Source of the DNA: DATAEG01 sp963703085
Lineage (GTDB): Bacteria; Actinomycetota; Actinomycetes; Mycobacteriales; Jatrophihabitantaceae
Assembly (NCBI GenBank): GCA_963703085.1
Contig: OY969789.1
Coordinates: forward strand, 2,046,001-2,110,000
Length of the DNA: 64,000 nt
Direction of reading: 5' to 3'
Of this stretch, positions 51,004 through 62,269 are shown piece by piece. Below the pieces are notes generated by a model. It was given only the letters and a program-made list of their open reading frames with translations, was not told the origin of the DNA and ran no database searches. Position 1 is the first letter of the stretch, and every line of letters begins with the position of its first letter. A program made the position numbers and the translations under genes.

Positions 51004-51735
51004 TCAGCGGCCGCCGCCGAGAAGGCCGCCGAGGCCGCCGACGCCACCGCGCGGGTTCTCGCTGGGCACCATCGAAGCGACCCAGTGCGCGAACGCCTCC
51101 GGGTTGCGTGACTGCACGAGCACCCGGCCCGGGCCAGCGAAGTCGAAGACCCAGCCCTCGCCCGACTTCAACGACTGGATGGACCTGCCTTCCACGGCGC
51201 GGCGCATCCGGAACTGCATGTGCAGGTCGTAGGCGACGACGTGGCCGGTGTCGATGGTGACCGTCTCGCCCGGCTGCAGGTCCATGTAGTCGATGGCGCC
51301 GTACACGCTGACCAGGGCTTCGCCCTGCCCGTTCGCGCGGAAGCCGAAGCCGCCCTCACCACCGAACAGGTTGGCCATGCCGCCCCACTGGGTGTCGATC
51401 TCGACGCCGTAGGAGTTGGCGATCCAGTTGCTCCGGCCGAGGAAGAACGGACGGTCCGGAGTGATCGGGATTGCGGTGAGGTCGCCGGGCAGGACGCCGG
51501 CCACGTCGACCCAGCCACCGTTCTGCGGAGCGGTGTAGGTGGTGACGAAGAATGAGCCACCACCCAGTGCGGAGCGCTTCAGTCCGGCCATGATGCCGCC
51601 CTCCGCCTTCGCCTGCAGAGTGACGCCCGGCGAATGCGCCATCATCGCTCCGCCCTCCACCCGGAGCGGCTCGCCCGGAGCCAGGAGGCAGCGCGCCACG
51701 GTGAACGCTGGATTGTGGCGGTATTCGACCTGCAT
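51004..51735 (-). CDS. AIM24/TIGR00266-family protein
   Basis: A 243-residue beta-rich protein from the ATG at 51735. RVEGGAMMAHSPGVTLQAKAEGG (in part: VEGGAMMAHSPGV), SFFVTTYTAP, FLGRSNWIANS and VVAYDLHMQFRMRRA are family features, and a glycine-rich tail (GGVGGLGGLLGGGR) ends it. Bacterial members are of unknown function; the mitochondrial relative Aim24 affects inner-membrane organisation. It converges on the response regulator gene. Confidence 0.85.
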   Translation of the reverse strand: MQVEYRHNPAFTVARCLLAPGEPLRVEGGAMMAHSPGVTLQAKAEGGIMAGLKRSALGGGSFFVTTYTAPQNGGWVDVAGVLPGDLTAIPITPDRPFFLGRSNWIANSYGVEIDTQWGGMANLFGGEGGFGFRANGQGEALVSVYGAIDYMDLQPGETVTIDTGHVVAYDLHMQFRMRRAVEGRSIQSLKSGEGWVFDFAGPGRVLVQSRNPEAFAHWVASMVPSENPRGGVGGLGGLLGGGR

Positions 51736-51877
51736 GAAGGGTCCCTTCTTAGACGTCCGGTGATCGTAATGGCTCACCCTTCGCCGGCACGCTGTCACGC
51801 GGGTGTCACACCGATGACCGGAGCTTGGCTGGGCGGTGCGGGTCCGGCCGGGAGCCGGTGCCTGGCAGGCTGGCCGG

Positions 51878-52735
51878 ATGGTGCTCCCGGACCTGCCTAC
51901 CGTCGACTACGCGGAGCTGTTCGAGGTCGAGCGCGGCCGGCTGCTGCGCCTGCTGGGCAGCCTGGGCGCGGACGAGTGGGCACGGCCGTCGCCCTGCCCG
52001 GGCTGGTCCGTCCTCGGACTGACGGCGCATCTCCTGGGCGGCGACCTCGGCACGCTGTCGCGCCAGCGGGACAGCCACTTCGGGACCCGGCCGCCGGACG
52101 GCCTGGCCGGCGACGTGGCCTTCGCCCGCTGGCTGGACCAGGTGCAGGACGACTGGGTCCACGCCGCGCGCCGGATCAGCCCGCGGTTGCTCGTCGATCT
52201 GCTCGAGTACACCGGAGTGCAGCTGGCGGCCCATTTCCGTTCGCAGAATCCCTCGGCACGCACGGCGCAGGTGAGCTGGGCCGGTACCGAGCCGGTTCCG
52301 GTGTGGCTCGATCAGGGCCGGGAGCTGACCGAGTACTGGATCCACCGCCAGCAACTGCTGATCGCCGTCGGCCGGAGTCCGGACCTCGAAGCTGACCTCG
52401 CCGGTCCGGTTCTGGACGCACTGCGCTGGGCGTATCCGTTTCGTCTCGGACAACTGGGCCGGCCGGACGGTGAGACGGTCGTCATCGACATCACCGGGCC
52501 GGTGGAGCGGCACTGGAGCCTGCGCTGGCAGGAGGACGCCTGCGTGTTCACCGAGACCGAGGCCGGGCCGGTGGTCGGCCGGGTGGCGATGAGCACAGAT
52601 CAGGCGTGGCGTCTGCTGAGCAACAATCTCGAACCGCAGGCGCAGTTGGACCTGGCGCTCTTCGGGGATACGGAGGTGACCGCCGTATTGCTGCGGACCC
52701 GCGCCATCATCGGCGTTCCCAACACCCCACCGTAG
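51878..52735 (+). CDS. DinB/maleylpyruvate isomerase-like (TIGR03083-type) protein
   Basis: 285 residues from the ATG at 51878. The N-terminal four-helix metal-binding fold has WARPSPCPGWSVLGLTAHLLGGDLG (in part: PCPGWSVLGLTAHL), with His ligands also expected in RELTEYWIHRQQLL. The C-terminal ~90 residues are a beta domain. Such proteins are mycothiol-dependent isomerases or transferases in actinobacteria. The substrate is unknown. Confidence 0.75.
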   Translation: MVLPDLPTVDYAELFEVERGRLLRLLGSLGADEWARPSPCPGWSVLGLTAHLLGGDLGTLSRQRDSHFGTRPPDGLAGDVAFARWLDQVQDDWVHAARRISPRLLVDLLEYTGVQLAAHFRSQNPSARTAQVSWAGTEPVPVWLDQGRELTEYWIHRQQLLIAVGRSPDLEADLAGPVLDALRWAYPFRLGQLGRPDGETVVIDITGPVERHWSLRWQEDACVFTETEAGPVVGRVAMSTDQAWRLLSNNLEPQAQLDLALFGDTEVTAVLLRTRAIIGVPNTPP

Positions 52736-52826
52736 GTCGCCTGGTTCATGCTGCTGTGGTGGCGCCAGACGCCCCGGCCGGCGGCAACTGCCGGTGCGCG
52801 ACGGGTGCAGCACATGGTTGCTGTCG

Positions 52827-52850
52827 CCGCGTCCTGTACAGGGGACGCGG
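52827..52850. promoter_or_regulatory. 8-bp inverted repeat upstream of lipoprotein gene
   Basis: CCGCGTCC and GGACGCGG flank TGTACAGG, 25 bases before the lipoprotein start. It may be an operator or an mRNA hairpin near the ribosome site. Confidence 0.35.
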
Positions 52851-52874
52851 TCGGCGTCGCGGGAAGGGAGGGCC

Positions 52875-53861
52875 ATGCGGACGCTCGTGCTCGCAGTGGC
52901 GATCCTGCTCGGCGTGACCAGCTGTACCAGCGGGAAACCGCGATCCGCGCGCACCACCACCGCTCGCACTTCGTTGCCGAGTTCGACCGCAGCCTCGTCG
53001 ACCAACCCCGTCCTGTCGAAGCCGACGGTGTCCTCCCCGAAGCCGACGTCGACGACGCCGAGCAGGCCCGCCGCACTTCCGCAGCTGCCGCGCGGCGGAC
53101 GGACGCTGCTGCCGCGCTACCGCGTGGTCGCCTACTACGGTGCCCCGGGCAATGCCGGTCTCGGCGTCCTCGGCAAGGGCACCCCCGATCAGGCCGCCGA
53201 CGCGATCGAGCAGCGCGCCGCGCAGTATCGCCCTTACGGCCGGCCGGTACAGCCGGCCATGGAGCTGATCGCCACGGTGGCGCAAGGGTCGGCCGGGCCG
53301 GACGGCGACTACTCGGCGCCGGTCAGCCATGCGGCCGTGCAGAAATATCTCGACGCGGCACACCGGCACAAGATGCTGCTCGTACTGGACTTTCAACCCG
53401 GCCGTGGCGACTTCCTCCCGCAGGTGAAGCAGTTCGCCGAGTTCCTGACCGACCCGTCCGTGGGCGTTGCGCTCGACCCGGAGTGGAAAGTGGGCCCCGC
53501 GCAGAAGCCGGCCCGGGTGATCGGGCATGCCTCAGCGGCGAGCATCAACGCGGTATCGGCCTACCTGGCCGGGATCGTCGCCGCCCACCACCTGCCGCAG
53601 AAACTCTTCGTGGTGCACGAGTTCACGCTGCGGATGCTGCCGGACCGGCAGAACATCACCAGCCACCCTCAATTGGCCACCGTGTTTCATGCCGACGGAC
53701 ACGGTTCCATCGCCAGCAAGCAGGGCGTGTACGCCGCGCTCAACTTCCCACGCAGCGCCGGCGCCGGCTTCAAGCTGTTCCTCCGCGAGGACCCCAAGCT
53801 GATGACTCCCGCGCAGGTGATGGCGCTTCCGCGCCGACCGGACCTCGTCACGTATCAATAG
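52875..53861 (+). CDS. Lipoprotein with TIM-barrel-like domain, unknown function
   Basis: 328 residues. The signal sequence ends in a lipobox (LLGVTSC, lipidated C17), followed by a ~50-residue Ser/Thr/Pro linker and a ~250-residue domain. RYRVVAYYGAPGNAGLGVLG, MELIATVAQGSAGPDGDYSAP (in part), LLVLDFQPGRGDF and VALDPEWKVG suggest a barrel with acidic residues on strand ends. It is widespread in actinobacteria and unassigned. The ribosome site is GGAAGGGAGG. It probably faces the outside of the membrane. Confidence 0.75.
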   Translation: MRTLVLAVAILLGVTSCTSGKPRSARTTTARTSLPSSTAASSTNPVLSKPTVSSPKPTSTTPSRPAALPQLPRGGRTLLPRYRVVAYYGAPGNAGLGVLGKGTPDQAADAIEQRAAQYRPYGRPVQPAMELIATVAQGSAGPDGDYSAPVSHAAVQKYLDAAHRHKMLLVLDFQPGRGDFLPQVKQFAEFLTDPSVGVALDPEWKVGPAQKPARVIGHASAASINAVSAYLAGIVAAHHLPQKLFVVHEFTLRMLPDRQNITSHPQLATVFHADGHGSIASKQGVYAALNFPRSAGAGFKLFLREDPKLMTPAQVMALPRRPDLVTYQ

Positions 53862-53890
53862 GCGGAGGATCGTGCCGTGATCGTCACGGC

Positions 53891-53960
53891 GCGAAGTGGC
53901 CGCCAGATGCCGCGGTTACCCTGCAGCCGGCCGGATGCGGTGATCTGGCGGCCACTTCGC
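53891..53960. repeat. 18-bp perfect inverted repeat with 34-base loop
   Basis: GCGAAGTGGCCGCCAGAT at 53891-53908 is mirrored by ATCTGGCGGCCACTTCGC at 53943-53960. It follows the lipoprotein stop by 30 bases. It could be a terminator, but no U-run follows and the long loop is more like a dispersed palindromic element. Confidence 0.75.
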
Positions 53961-54060
53961 ACCATCAGCGTCTTGGGTGGCGTCCCTGACCGGCCGCGGC
54001 GATCTGGCCTGCCGATGGCAGGTGATGATCTACTCGGCCTCCCTACTGGAGGAGAAGCCC

Positions 54061-54501
54061 ATGGATTGGACCCTCGAGGTCGTCGTTCTGCCGGTGTCCG
54101 ACATCGATCGTGCCATCGAGTTCTACCGCGACAAGGTCGGCTTCCATCTCGACCACGACACGAAGAACGAGCACATGCACGTGGTCCAGCTGACCCCGAC
54201 CGGCTCGGGATGCTCGATCGTGTTCGGCGACCTGCCGTCGCAGCAAGCGATGCCGCCCGGTTCGATGAAGGGCCTGCAGCTCGTCGTGGCCGATGCCGAG
54301 GCGGCCCGGCGGGAGCTGGTGGGACGCGGCGTGGAGGCCAGCGAGATCCAGGTGATCGTCCCCGATGACGGCGGCACGTTCTTCGGCTTCGATGACCCGG
54401 ACGGCAACAGCTGGGCCGTTCAGGAGCTGAAGGCCCGCGCCGAGCGGCCCCTCATCCCGGTGGATGCGCGGGGCAGGTTCGGCGCCGAACCCGGAATGTG
54501 A
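54061..54501 (+). CDS. VOC/glyoxalase-superfamily protein
   Basis: A 146-residue protein from the ATG at 54061 with a strong ribosome site (GGAGGAGA). VVVLPVSDIDRAIEFYRDKVGF, QLVVADAEAARREL and FFGFDDPDGNSWAVQE show the paired beta-alpha-beta modules. A terminal E and His/Asp ligands suit a metal-dependent lyase, isomerase or resistance protein. The last 20 residues (PVDARGRFGAEPG) extend beyond the fold. Confidence 0.85.
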   Translation: MDWTLEVVVLPVSDIDRAIEFYRDKVGFHLDHDTKNEHMHVVQLTPTGSGCSIVFGDLPSQQAMPPGSMKGLQLVVADAEAARRELVGRGVEASEIQVIVPDDGGTFFGFDDPDGNSWAVQELKARAERPLIPVDARGRFGAEPGM

Positions 54502-54536
54502 CCGCGATCACGCCGTAGCAGGGCGCGGTCCGGGAA

Positions 54537-54557
54537 CATGAGCGCGGTCGACTCAGT
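54537..54557. promoter_or_regulatory. HAIR-like HspR binding site
   Basis: CATGAGC-N7-ACTCAGT matches the actinobacterial HAIR consensus CTTGAGT-N7-ACTCAAG at 10 of 14 positions with the right spacing. A TTGACA box at 54562-54567 lies immediately downstream, about 95 bases before dnaK. It fits repression of the operon by HspR, encoded as its last heat-shock gene. Confidence 0.6.
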
Positions 54558-54661
54558 TCTTTTGACAGAGGATCCCGACCGGACGACCATGGCTTCAGCC
54601 AGGTCAGCCCGATCGGACCGGCAGAAGACCTGATCACCGAACATCCGAGGAGAGTCAACAC

Positions 54662-56563
<1,902 letters not shown>

Positions 56564-57232
56564 GTGACCGAGAACCAACAGCGGCACACCGCCGGCGAGG
56601 CTGAGGAGGCCCCGCCGGTGGTGATCCGCGATCGACGCAAGGTGGATATGCACGGAGACAAACCACGCACGCCGCAGGCAGCGGACACCGGCGCCCCAGC
56701 CGATCAAGCACCGTCAGCCAAGGCCGAGCCGTCCGATCTGGAGAAGCAGCTCGCCGAGCGGACTGCCGACCTGCAGCGGCTGCAGGCCGAGTACGCGAAC
56801 TACCGCAAGCGAGTCGATCGTGATCGGCTGGCCAGTGGCGAGATGGCGACGGCGCGAGTTCTCGAGTCGCTGCTACCGGTGCTCGACGACATCGACCGCG
56901 CCGCGGCGCACGGCGACCTGACCGGTGCGTTCAAGGCAGTGGCCGATCAGCTCACCGGGGTTCTCGGCAAGCTCGGGCTGGAGTCCTTCGCCGAGGTCGG
57001 CGACCCCTTCGACCCGGCGATCCACGAGGCGGTGATGCACGACGAGAGTCCTGACGTGCAGGCGCCGACCGCAACGCTGGTAATGCGCCGCGGGTACCGC
57101 GTCGGCGATCGGCTGGTGCGACCGGCGATGGTGGGAGTGAGCGATCCGGCACCCGCCGAGTCGACGGCTGCGGCTGAGTCTGACGGGTCTGAGTCTGCTG
57201 GTCTTGATGAGTCCACGTCGGACGAAGGTTGA
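56564..57232 (+). CDS. grpE: Nucleotide exchange factor for DnaK
   Basis: A 222-residue protein beginning with GTG directly after the dnaK stop. An N-terminal charged region, a long coiled coil (LEKQLAERTADLQRLQAEYANYRKRVDRD, in part: LQRLQAEYANYRKRV) and a C-terminal beta-wing (FDPAIHEAVMH, VMRRGYRVGDRLVRPAMV) define GrpE. It speeds ADP release from DnaK. The C-terminal ~25 residues are Ser/Glu-rich. Confidence 0.97.
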   Translation: MTENQQRHTAGEAEEAPPVVIRDRRKVDMHGDKPRTPQAADTGAPADQAPSAKAEPSDLEKQLAERTADLQRLQAEYANYRKRVDRDRLASGEMATARVLESLLPVLDDIDRAAAHGDLTGAFKAVADQLTGVLGKLGLESFAEVGDPFDPAIHEAVMHDESPDVQAPTATLVMRRGYRVGDRLVRPAMVGVSDPAPAESTAAAESDGSESAGLDESTSDEG

Positions 57233-57474
57233 GTTCGTGCCCTCCGCTGCGTGGCTTGGGTTGGCGGCCCTGCTCTGGGCACCCGGAAACGCTCCGCAAA
57301 AGGCGCTACGCGTTTCGCGGGGGCCCCGGGTCAGGCTTGATCCCGACGCAGGGCCGCCGACCCTCGCCCTTCGGGCTGGGCTCTCGGCTTACCTGCGCTT
57401 TCGGTTCGCTGATAGCTAGCTGTTGAGTTGGTGGTGGATGTGGATCGCTGGAGCTGTCAAGGAGGTGATGTTCG
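57233..57474. other. Unusually long grpE-dnaJ gap
   Basis: 242 bases without a gene inside an otherwise tight operon. It contains CGCCCTTCGGGCTGGG-type short hairpins near 57367-57382 and a strong ribosome site AAGGAGGTGA near 57460-57469. A TTGAGT half-site near 57425 is not enough for a second HAIR element. Confidence 0.5.
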
Positions 57475-58689
57475 GTGAGTACTAAGGATTGGCTCGAGAA
57501 GGACTACTACTCCTCGCTGGGCGTTGCCAAGGACGCTTCGGCGAGTGATATCAAGAAGGCGTATCGCAAGCTGGCGCGGGAATTGCACCCGGACAAGAAT
57601 CCCGGCGACGCCGCAGCGGAGACCAGGTTCAAAGAGGTCTCCGAGGCCTACGACGTGCTCTCCGATACCGCCAAGCGCAAGGAGTACGACGAGACCCGAT
57701 CGCTGTTCGCCGGCGGCGCATACCGCGGCGGCGGCGGATTCGGCTCGCAGAACGGTGGCTTCGCCGGCGGAGGCAGTGTGCCGCCGTTCGATCCGTCCGA
57801 TCTGTTCGGCACCGGCGCTGCCGGCGGCGATCCTGGTCTGGGCGACATCTTTGGCGGCTTGTTCGGTAACACCAGCAGTCGCCGGGCCCGCAGTTCGACC
57901 GGACCACAACGCGGTCGCGATGTCGAGGCGACACTCGACCTGCAGTTCGACGACGCGGTGCGTGGCGCCACGCTGCCGTTGCAACTGAGTGGGCCGGCCA
58001 GCTGCGTCGCCTGCCATGGATCGGGGGCCAAGGCCGGTACCGCACCGCGCACCTGCCCGACGTGTGGGGGCTCCGGCTTCATCAGTCGTAACCAAGGCGC
58101 GTTCGGATTCAGCGAGCCGTGCCGGGACTGCAAAGGCACCGGAACGATCATCGACACACCGTGCCCGGTATGCGGCGGCGCGGGCGTCACCCAGCAGACC
58201 CGCACGATCACCGTCCGAGTGCCACCCGGCATCAAGGACGGCGCCCGGTTGCGGATTCCAGGCAAGGGCACGCCCGGACAGCGCGGTGGTCCGGCCGGCG
58301 ATCTCTACGTGACCGTCCGGGTCGGGTCCCATCCGCTGTTCGGCCGTAAGGGTGACGACCTCACCCTGACGTTGCCGGTGAGCTTCACCGAAGCGGCGCT
58401 CGGCGCGACGGTGCGGGTGCCGACGCTGAACGGCTCGGTAGCGGTCAAGATCCAGCCGGGTACACCGAACGGGCGCACGCTGCGGGTGCGCGGCCGCGGA
58501 TCGTCGAAGAACGGCAAGGCGAGCGACCTCTTGGTCACGGTCGAGGTCGCGGTACCTCAGTCTCTTTCCGCGGAGGCGAAGGCGGCATTGGAGAACTACG
58601 CGCACGCGCAACCCGACGACCCGCGCCCGCACATCACCGCGGCGGTCGCGGCGGGCGCAGCGCCCGGAAGCAGAGGTTCCGATGGCTGA
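57475..58689 (+). CDS. dnaJ: DnaK co-chaperone
   Basis: 404 residues from a GTG with AAGGAGG upstream. The J domain has KKAYRKLARELHPDKNPGD (HPD). Next comes a Gly/Phe-rich segment (residues ~80-130), then four zinc-binding repeats, CVACHGSG, CPTCGGSG, CRDCKGTG and CPVCGGAG, and two beta-sandwich C-terminal domains. It is a full type I DnaJ. It stimulates DnaK ATPase and delivers clients. The last 8 bases overlap hspR. Confidence 0.98.
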   Translation: MSTKDWLEKDYYSSLGVAKDASASDIKKAYRKLARELHPDKNPGDAAAETRFKEVSEAYDVLSDTAKRKEYDETRSLFAGGAYRGGGGFGSQNGGFAGGGSVPPFDPSDLFGTGAAGGDPGLGDIFGGLFGNTSSRRARSSTGPQRGRDVEATLDLQFDDAVRGATLPLQLSGPASCVACHGSGAKAGTAPRTCPTCGGSGFISRNQGAFGFSEPCRDCKGTGTIIDTPCPVCGGAGVTQQTRTITVRVPPGIKDGARLRIPGKGTPGQRGGPAGDLYVTVRVGSHPLFGRKGDDLTLTLPVSFTEAALGATVRVPTLNGSVAVKIQPGTPNGRTLRVRGRGSSKNGKASDLLVTVEVAVPQSLSAEAKAALENYAHAQPDDPRPHITAAVAAGAAPGSRGSDG

Positions 58690-59086
58690 TCAGCTCGACG
58701 GGCAAGCCGAACGCCACGTCCCTGAGGATGCGCCGGTGTTCGTCATCTCGGTCGCGGCCCAGCTGTCCGGGATGCATGCGCAGACCCTGCGGCAGTACGA
58801 CCGGCTCGGCCTGGTCACCCCGGACCGCACCGGCGGAGGCGGCCGGCGGTACTCGGCGCGCGATGTGGCGCTGCTGCGCGAGGTGCAGCGGTTGTCGCAC
58901 GAGGACGGCGTCAACCTTGCCGGGATCAAGCGAATCATCGAGTTGGAGTCGCAGGTCGACGCGTTGCGGTCCCGGGTCGCCGAACTGTCTGCCGACCTGG
59001 ACCGTGCCATCACCGAACTGCGCGCCGCCAGCGGGCCGTCTACCGCGCTGGTCGTCTGGCAGCCGCGCCCGTCACGGCGCCGCTGA
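58682..59086 (+). CDS. hspR: MerR-type heat-shock repressor HspR
   Basis: 134 residues overlapping dnaJ by 8 bases. FVISVAAQLSGMHAQTLRQYDRLGLVTPDRTGGGGRRYS (in part: AAQLSGMHAQTLRQYDRLGL) is the MerR helix-turn-helix with the HspR-specific QTLRQYDRLGLV. VNLAGIKRIIELESQV begins the coiled coil. HspR binds HAIR sites and uses DnaK as co-repressor. A candidate site precedes dnaK. Confidence 0.96.
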   Translation: MADQLDGQAERHVPEDAPVFVISVAAQLSGMHAQTLRQYDRLGLVTPDRTGGGGRRYSARDVALLREVQRLSHEDGVNLAGIKRIIELESQVDALRSRVAELSADLDRAITELRAASGPSTALVVWQPRPSRRR

Positions 59087-60046
59087 GTGGCGACCGCTAT
59101 GTCACCGCGACGAGTTGCACGGCCGCATCGAAGGCGTCCGCCCGCTGCGCCGGGCCGAAGTGTTCTCGTCATCGGCGGTTCCAGCGGAATCGGCCTGGCC
59201 ACCGCGCTGCGAATGGGTGCCGCCGGCGACCGGCTGACCTTGATGGCGCGCAGTGCCGAAGCCCTGCGCGCGGCGGAGCGCAGCTGCCGGACCGCCGGCA
59301 TCCGCGAGCTGGCAACGATCACCGGCGATGTCGGTGTGGCCGGGGATGTCGCTCAAGCGGTCCGGACGGCCGTTGCCGCGTACGGACGTCTGGACGTTGT
59401 GGTGCACAGCGCGACCGTGATGTCCTACGGATCGATCGAGCAGACCCCGGCCGCCACGTTCACCGCCGTGGTCGACACCGCAGTGCACGGCACCCTGCAC
59501 GTTGCCCAAGCTGTCCTTCCGGTCTTCCACGAGCAGAAGAGCGGAGTGCTCATCGTCGTGAATTCGTTGCTCGGTTCGGTGACCGTCCCGAAGATGGGTG
59601 CGTACGCCACGGCGAAGTGGGCCCAGCGTGCACTGGTCCGGACCCTGCAGCAAGAACTGCGCCCGGCCCGAAACATCCATGTGTGCATGGTCAGTCCGGG
59701 CAGCACGAACACGCCGGTCTACTACCAGGCGGCCAACTACACCGGTCGCGGTACCCGGCCGCCGGTTCCGGTCGTACAACCTGAACGCACCGCGGCTGTC
59801 ATCGCCCGGCTCGCTGATCGCCCGCGCCCGCACGTGTCGATCCCGGTCGGCCCGTTCAATCCCATGATCATCACGGCCTTCCGCGTCGCTCCCTGGCTCT
59901 ACGACCGGCTGGTTCGTCCGCTGTTCTCGTTGGCTGCAGCAACGCGCGAAAGAGTAGCGGCGACGAACGGAAACGTCGTCGACCCCACCGCGACCGGCGA
60001 GCGGGTTCATGGACACTGGCCGGACGACTCTCGCGACCGCCGCTAG
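59087..60046 (+). CDS. Short-chain dehydrogenase/reductase
   Basis: 319 residues from a GTG directly after the hspR stop, so it may be read through from the heat-shock operon. The motif is GGSSGIG, followed by VHSATV in place of NNAG, VVNSLLGS and YATAKWA (Tyr and Lys). A ~50-residue C-terminal helix region (FRVAPWLYDRLVRPLFSL) resembles membrane-associated SDRs. The substrate is unknown. Confidence 0.85.
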   Translation: MATAMSPRRVARPHRRRPPAAPGRSVLVIGGSSGIGLATALRMGAAGDRLTLMARSAEALRAAERSCRTAGIRELATITGDVGVAGDVAQAVRTAVAAYGRLDVVVHSATVMSYGSIEQTPAATFTAVVDTAVHGTLHVAQAVLPVFHEQKSGVLIVVNSLLGSVTVPKMGAYATAKWAQRALVRTLQQELRPARNIHVCMVSPGSTNTPVYYQAANYTGRGTRPPVPVVQPERTAAVIARLADRPRPHVSIPVGPFNPMIITAFRVAPWLYDRLVRPLFSLAAATRERVAATNGNVVDPTATGERVHGHWPDDSRDRR

Positions 60047-60056
60047 CGTGACACAG

Positions 60057-61052
60057 ATGGTTCAGGTGCACTCCGTGCAGCGAACTCCCGGTGCGTTCCA
60101 GCAAGGCATCAGCGGCGAAGACATCGAAGCGATGTGCCGGCGCGCCTTCGGAGCTGATGCGCGAGTCACCAGGGCGGTCGAACTGGGCGTCGGAACGTTC
60201 AACAGCACCTACCGGCTCGACCTCGAGGGTGGCGATGCGGTCATGCTCCGAGTGGCGCCACGGCGTGCCGCCGGGGGCAGCACCGGGCCGGACGGCATGC
60301 GCAACGAGCACGCCGCCGGCCCGTACTTCGCCACGTTGGGTGCGCTGATCCCTCGCACGCTTGCCGCGGATTTCACCCATCAGATCGTCGACCGCGACTA
60401 CATGATCCAGACGCTGCTGACCGGAGTATCGGCGGCGGACGGTCTGGCGGCGTACCCGCCCGAACGCTGGCCGTCGTATTACCGGCAACTCGGTTCGATC
60501 ACGCGGGCGATCCACGACGTGCGCGGCGAGCGGTTCGGGCCCGTGGTCGGCCCCGGGCACGACACCTGGAGCCATGCGCTGAGGGCGCAGTTCCGCGAGC
60601 TCGCCGCCGAGGTGGAAGCAGCCGACCTGGATCCGGACGGCGTCCGCCGAGTGATCGCGGCCATCGATGTCCACCGCGGTGCCCTGGACGAGGTGTCCGA
60701 ACCACGGTTACTGCACGGCGATCTCTGGCAACTGAACATCCTGATCAGCCCCGACGCCGCCGAGCCCACCATCACCGGCGTGCTCGATTACGACCGGGCG
60801 TCCTGGGGCGACCCGCTGGCGGACTGGACGATTCATCAGATCCGGAACCTCCCGAGCCCGGAAGCGGATCCGTTCTGGAAGAGTTACGGCAGGCCGGCGG
60901 ACACGGAGAGCAGTGAGCTGCGGTGGCAGTTCTACCGGGCCCGTCACCTCATCGGCTCCCGGCTGGACATCCAGCGACGTGGCATGAACATCGACGAGAT
61001 CCCGCCGAAGTATTGGGACGTGACCGACGTGCTGGCCCGCCTGGGTGGTTGA
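60057..61052 (+). CDS. APH-family phosphotransferase
   Basis: 331 residues from the ATG at 60057; the frame extends to 60009, overlapping the SDR end, but without conserved sequence. LGVGTFNSTYRLD in the N-lobe, HGDLWQLNILI as catalytic loop and LDYDRASWGDPLADW as metal loop identify the fold. As with the gene at 11291, the substrate is open; sugar or choline-type kinases share these motifs. Confidence 0.82.
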   Translation: MVQVHSVQRTPGAFQQGISGEDIEAMCRRAFGADARVTRAVELGVGTFNSTYRLDLEGGDAVMLRVAPRRAAGGSTGPDGMRNEHAAGPYFATLGALIPRTLAADFTHQIVDRDYMIQTLLTGVSAADGLAAYPPERWPSYYRQLGSITRAIHDVRGERFGPVVGPGHDTWSHALRAQFRELAAEVEAADLDPDGVRRVIAAIDVHRGALDEVSEPRLLHGDLWQLNILISPDAAEPTITGVLDYDRASWGDPLADWTIHQIRNLPSPEADPFWKSYGRPADTESSELRWQFYRARHLIGSRLDIQRRGMNIDEIPPKYWDVTDVLARLGG

Positions 61053-61056
61053 CCGC

Positions 61057-62175
61057 TCAGCCCCACCAGAACGCGGTCGCGATCACGGCATAGACGGCGA
61101 TCAACGCGGCACCTTCGAACCAATTCGATTCGCCGTCGAGCACCACCAGGATGGTCACGACCACCGCGATCGCCAGTACCGCGATCAGCAGCGGGGAAAG
61201 CACCAACGTGAATGTCGCGCCTACTAGGGGAGCGGCGAGGACCAGGACGGGCGCGAGAACAAGGGCGATCTGCAGCGGGCTCTGCAAGATCACCGACAGC
61301 GCGTACTCCGACTGGTTGCGGGCAGCGAGCTGGATGCCCACCACGTTTTCAACCGCGTTGCCCGCGATCGCGACCACGACGAGCCCGGCGAATGTTTGGG
61401 AGATGCCGAGCGCGCCGATGGCCGGCTCCAGTGCACTGACGAACTGGTCGGATACGAACGCGGCGGCTAAACCGGCGATGGCCAGAATCGTGATCGCCAA
61501 CCACAGCGGCCACTCCGCGGTGTGCTCGGCGGGCTTCTTCTCCCCGGGTTCGGCGGCTTCTTCGCTCGAGCTGCGTCTGATCGAGGCGGGCAGGGAAAGC
61601 GCGAAAAGCACCAGCAGCACCACGGACACGATGATCGACAGCGCGCGCTCGTGTCCCGCTGCCGGCGAGTGCAACGTCGAGGTCAGCGACGGCACGAGCA
61701 GCGCGGCCACTGACAGAACAAGCATCAGCGAAATCGTCCGTGCAGTGTCCTTACCGAACGTCTGGGTTCCATGCCTCAGGCCGCCGACCACGAAGGCCAG
61801 GCCGAGTACCAGCAATGTGTTCGCGAGGATCGACCCGACGACGGCCGCTCGGACGACGCCGTACAGGCCCGACTTCAGCGCAAACAGGCAGACGAACAGC
61901 TCGGGCAGGTTGCCCAGCGCACTCTGCAGGATGCCGGTCGCGCCGGCGCCCAGTTGGTCGCCCAGCGCCTCGACGCTGCGACCGACAAGACTGGCAAGCA
62001 GCGCAAGGGCAATCGCACTGACGACGAACGGCACGACGTTGCCGACATGCACGTAATGGAAGACCGTCGATGCGACCGTGGCCGCCAGGCATAGCGCGAG
62101 CAGCCGCAGGTCGCGGATCGTCAAGTGTCCAACTGCTCCGCTCAGGCGTGCTGGGCTCTTCGACGTTGCGGGCAC
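61057..62175 (-). CDS. Ca2+/H+ antiporter (CAX/ChaA-like)
   Basis: 372 residues from a GTG at 62175 with GAGGAGG upstream; the longer open frame upstream is not supported. About 11 membrane helices hold the two CAX repeats, LGNLPELFVCLFALKSG and GNAVENVVGIQLAARNQ, with their Glu residues for cation exchange. A charged loop (SSSEEAAEPGEKKPAEH) divides the halves. It exports Ca2+ in exchange for protons. It is convergent with the phosphotransferase gene, 4 bases apart. Confidence 0.9.
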   Translation of the reverse strand: MPATSKSPARLSGAVGHLTIRDLRLLALCLAATVASTVFHYVHVGNVVPFVVSAIALALLASLVGRSVEALGDQLGAGATGILQSALGNLPELFVCLFALKSGLYGVVRAAVVGSILANTLLVLGLAFVVGGLRHGTQTFGKDTARTISLMLVLSVAALLVPSLTSTLHSPAAGHERALSIIVSVVLLVLFALSLPASIRRSSSEEAAEPGEKKPAEHTAEWPLWLAITILAIAGLAAAFVSDQFVSALEPAIGALGISQTFAGLVVVAIAGNAVENVVGIQLAARNQSEYALSVILQSPLQIALVLAPVLVLAAPLVGATFTLVLSPLLIAVLAIAVVVTILVVLDGESNWFEGAALIAVYAVIATAFWWG

Positions 62176-62269
62176 CGGAAACCTCCTCAGGTCGCTGCGC
62201 AGGAGATCATCCACGATGCGCAACGTCGTGTTCCGGCAGACCCGTGAGCTACAAGAGCGGCCAGGCCAG

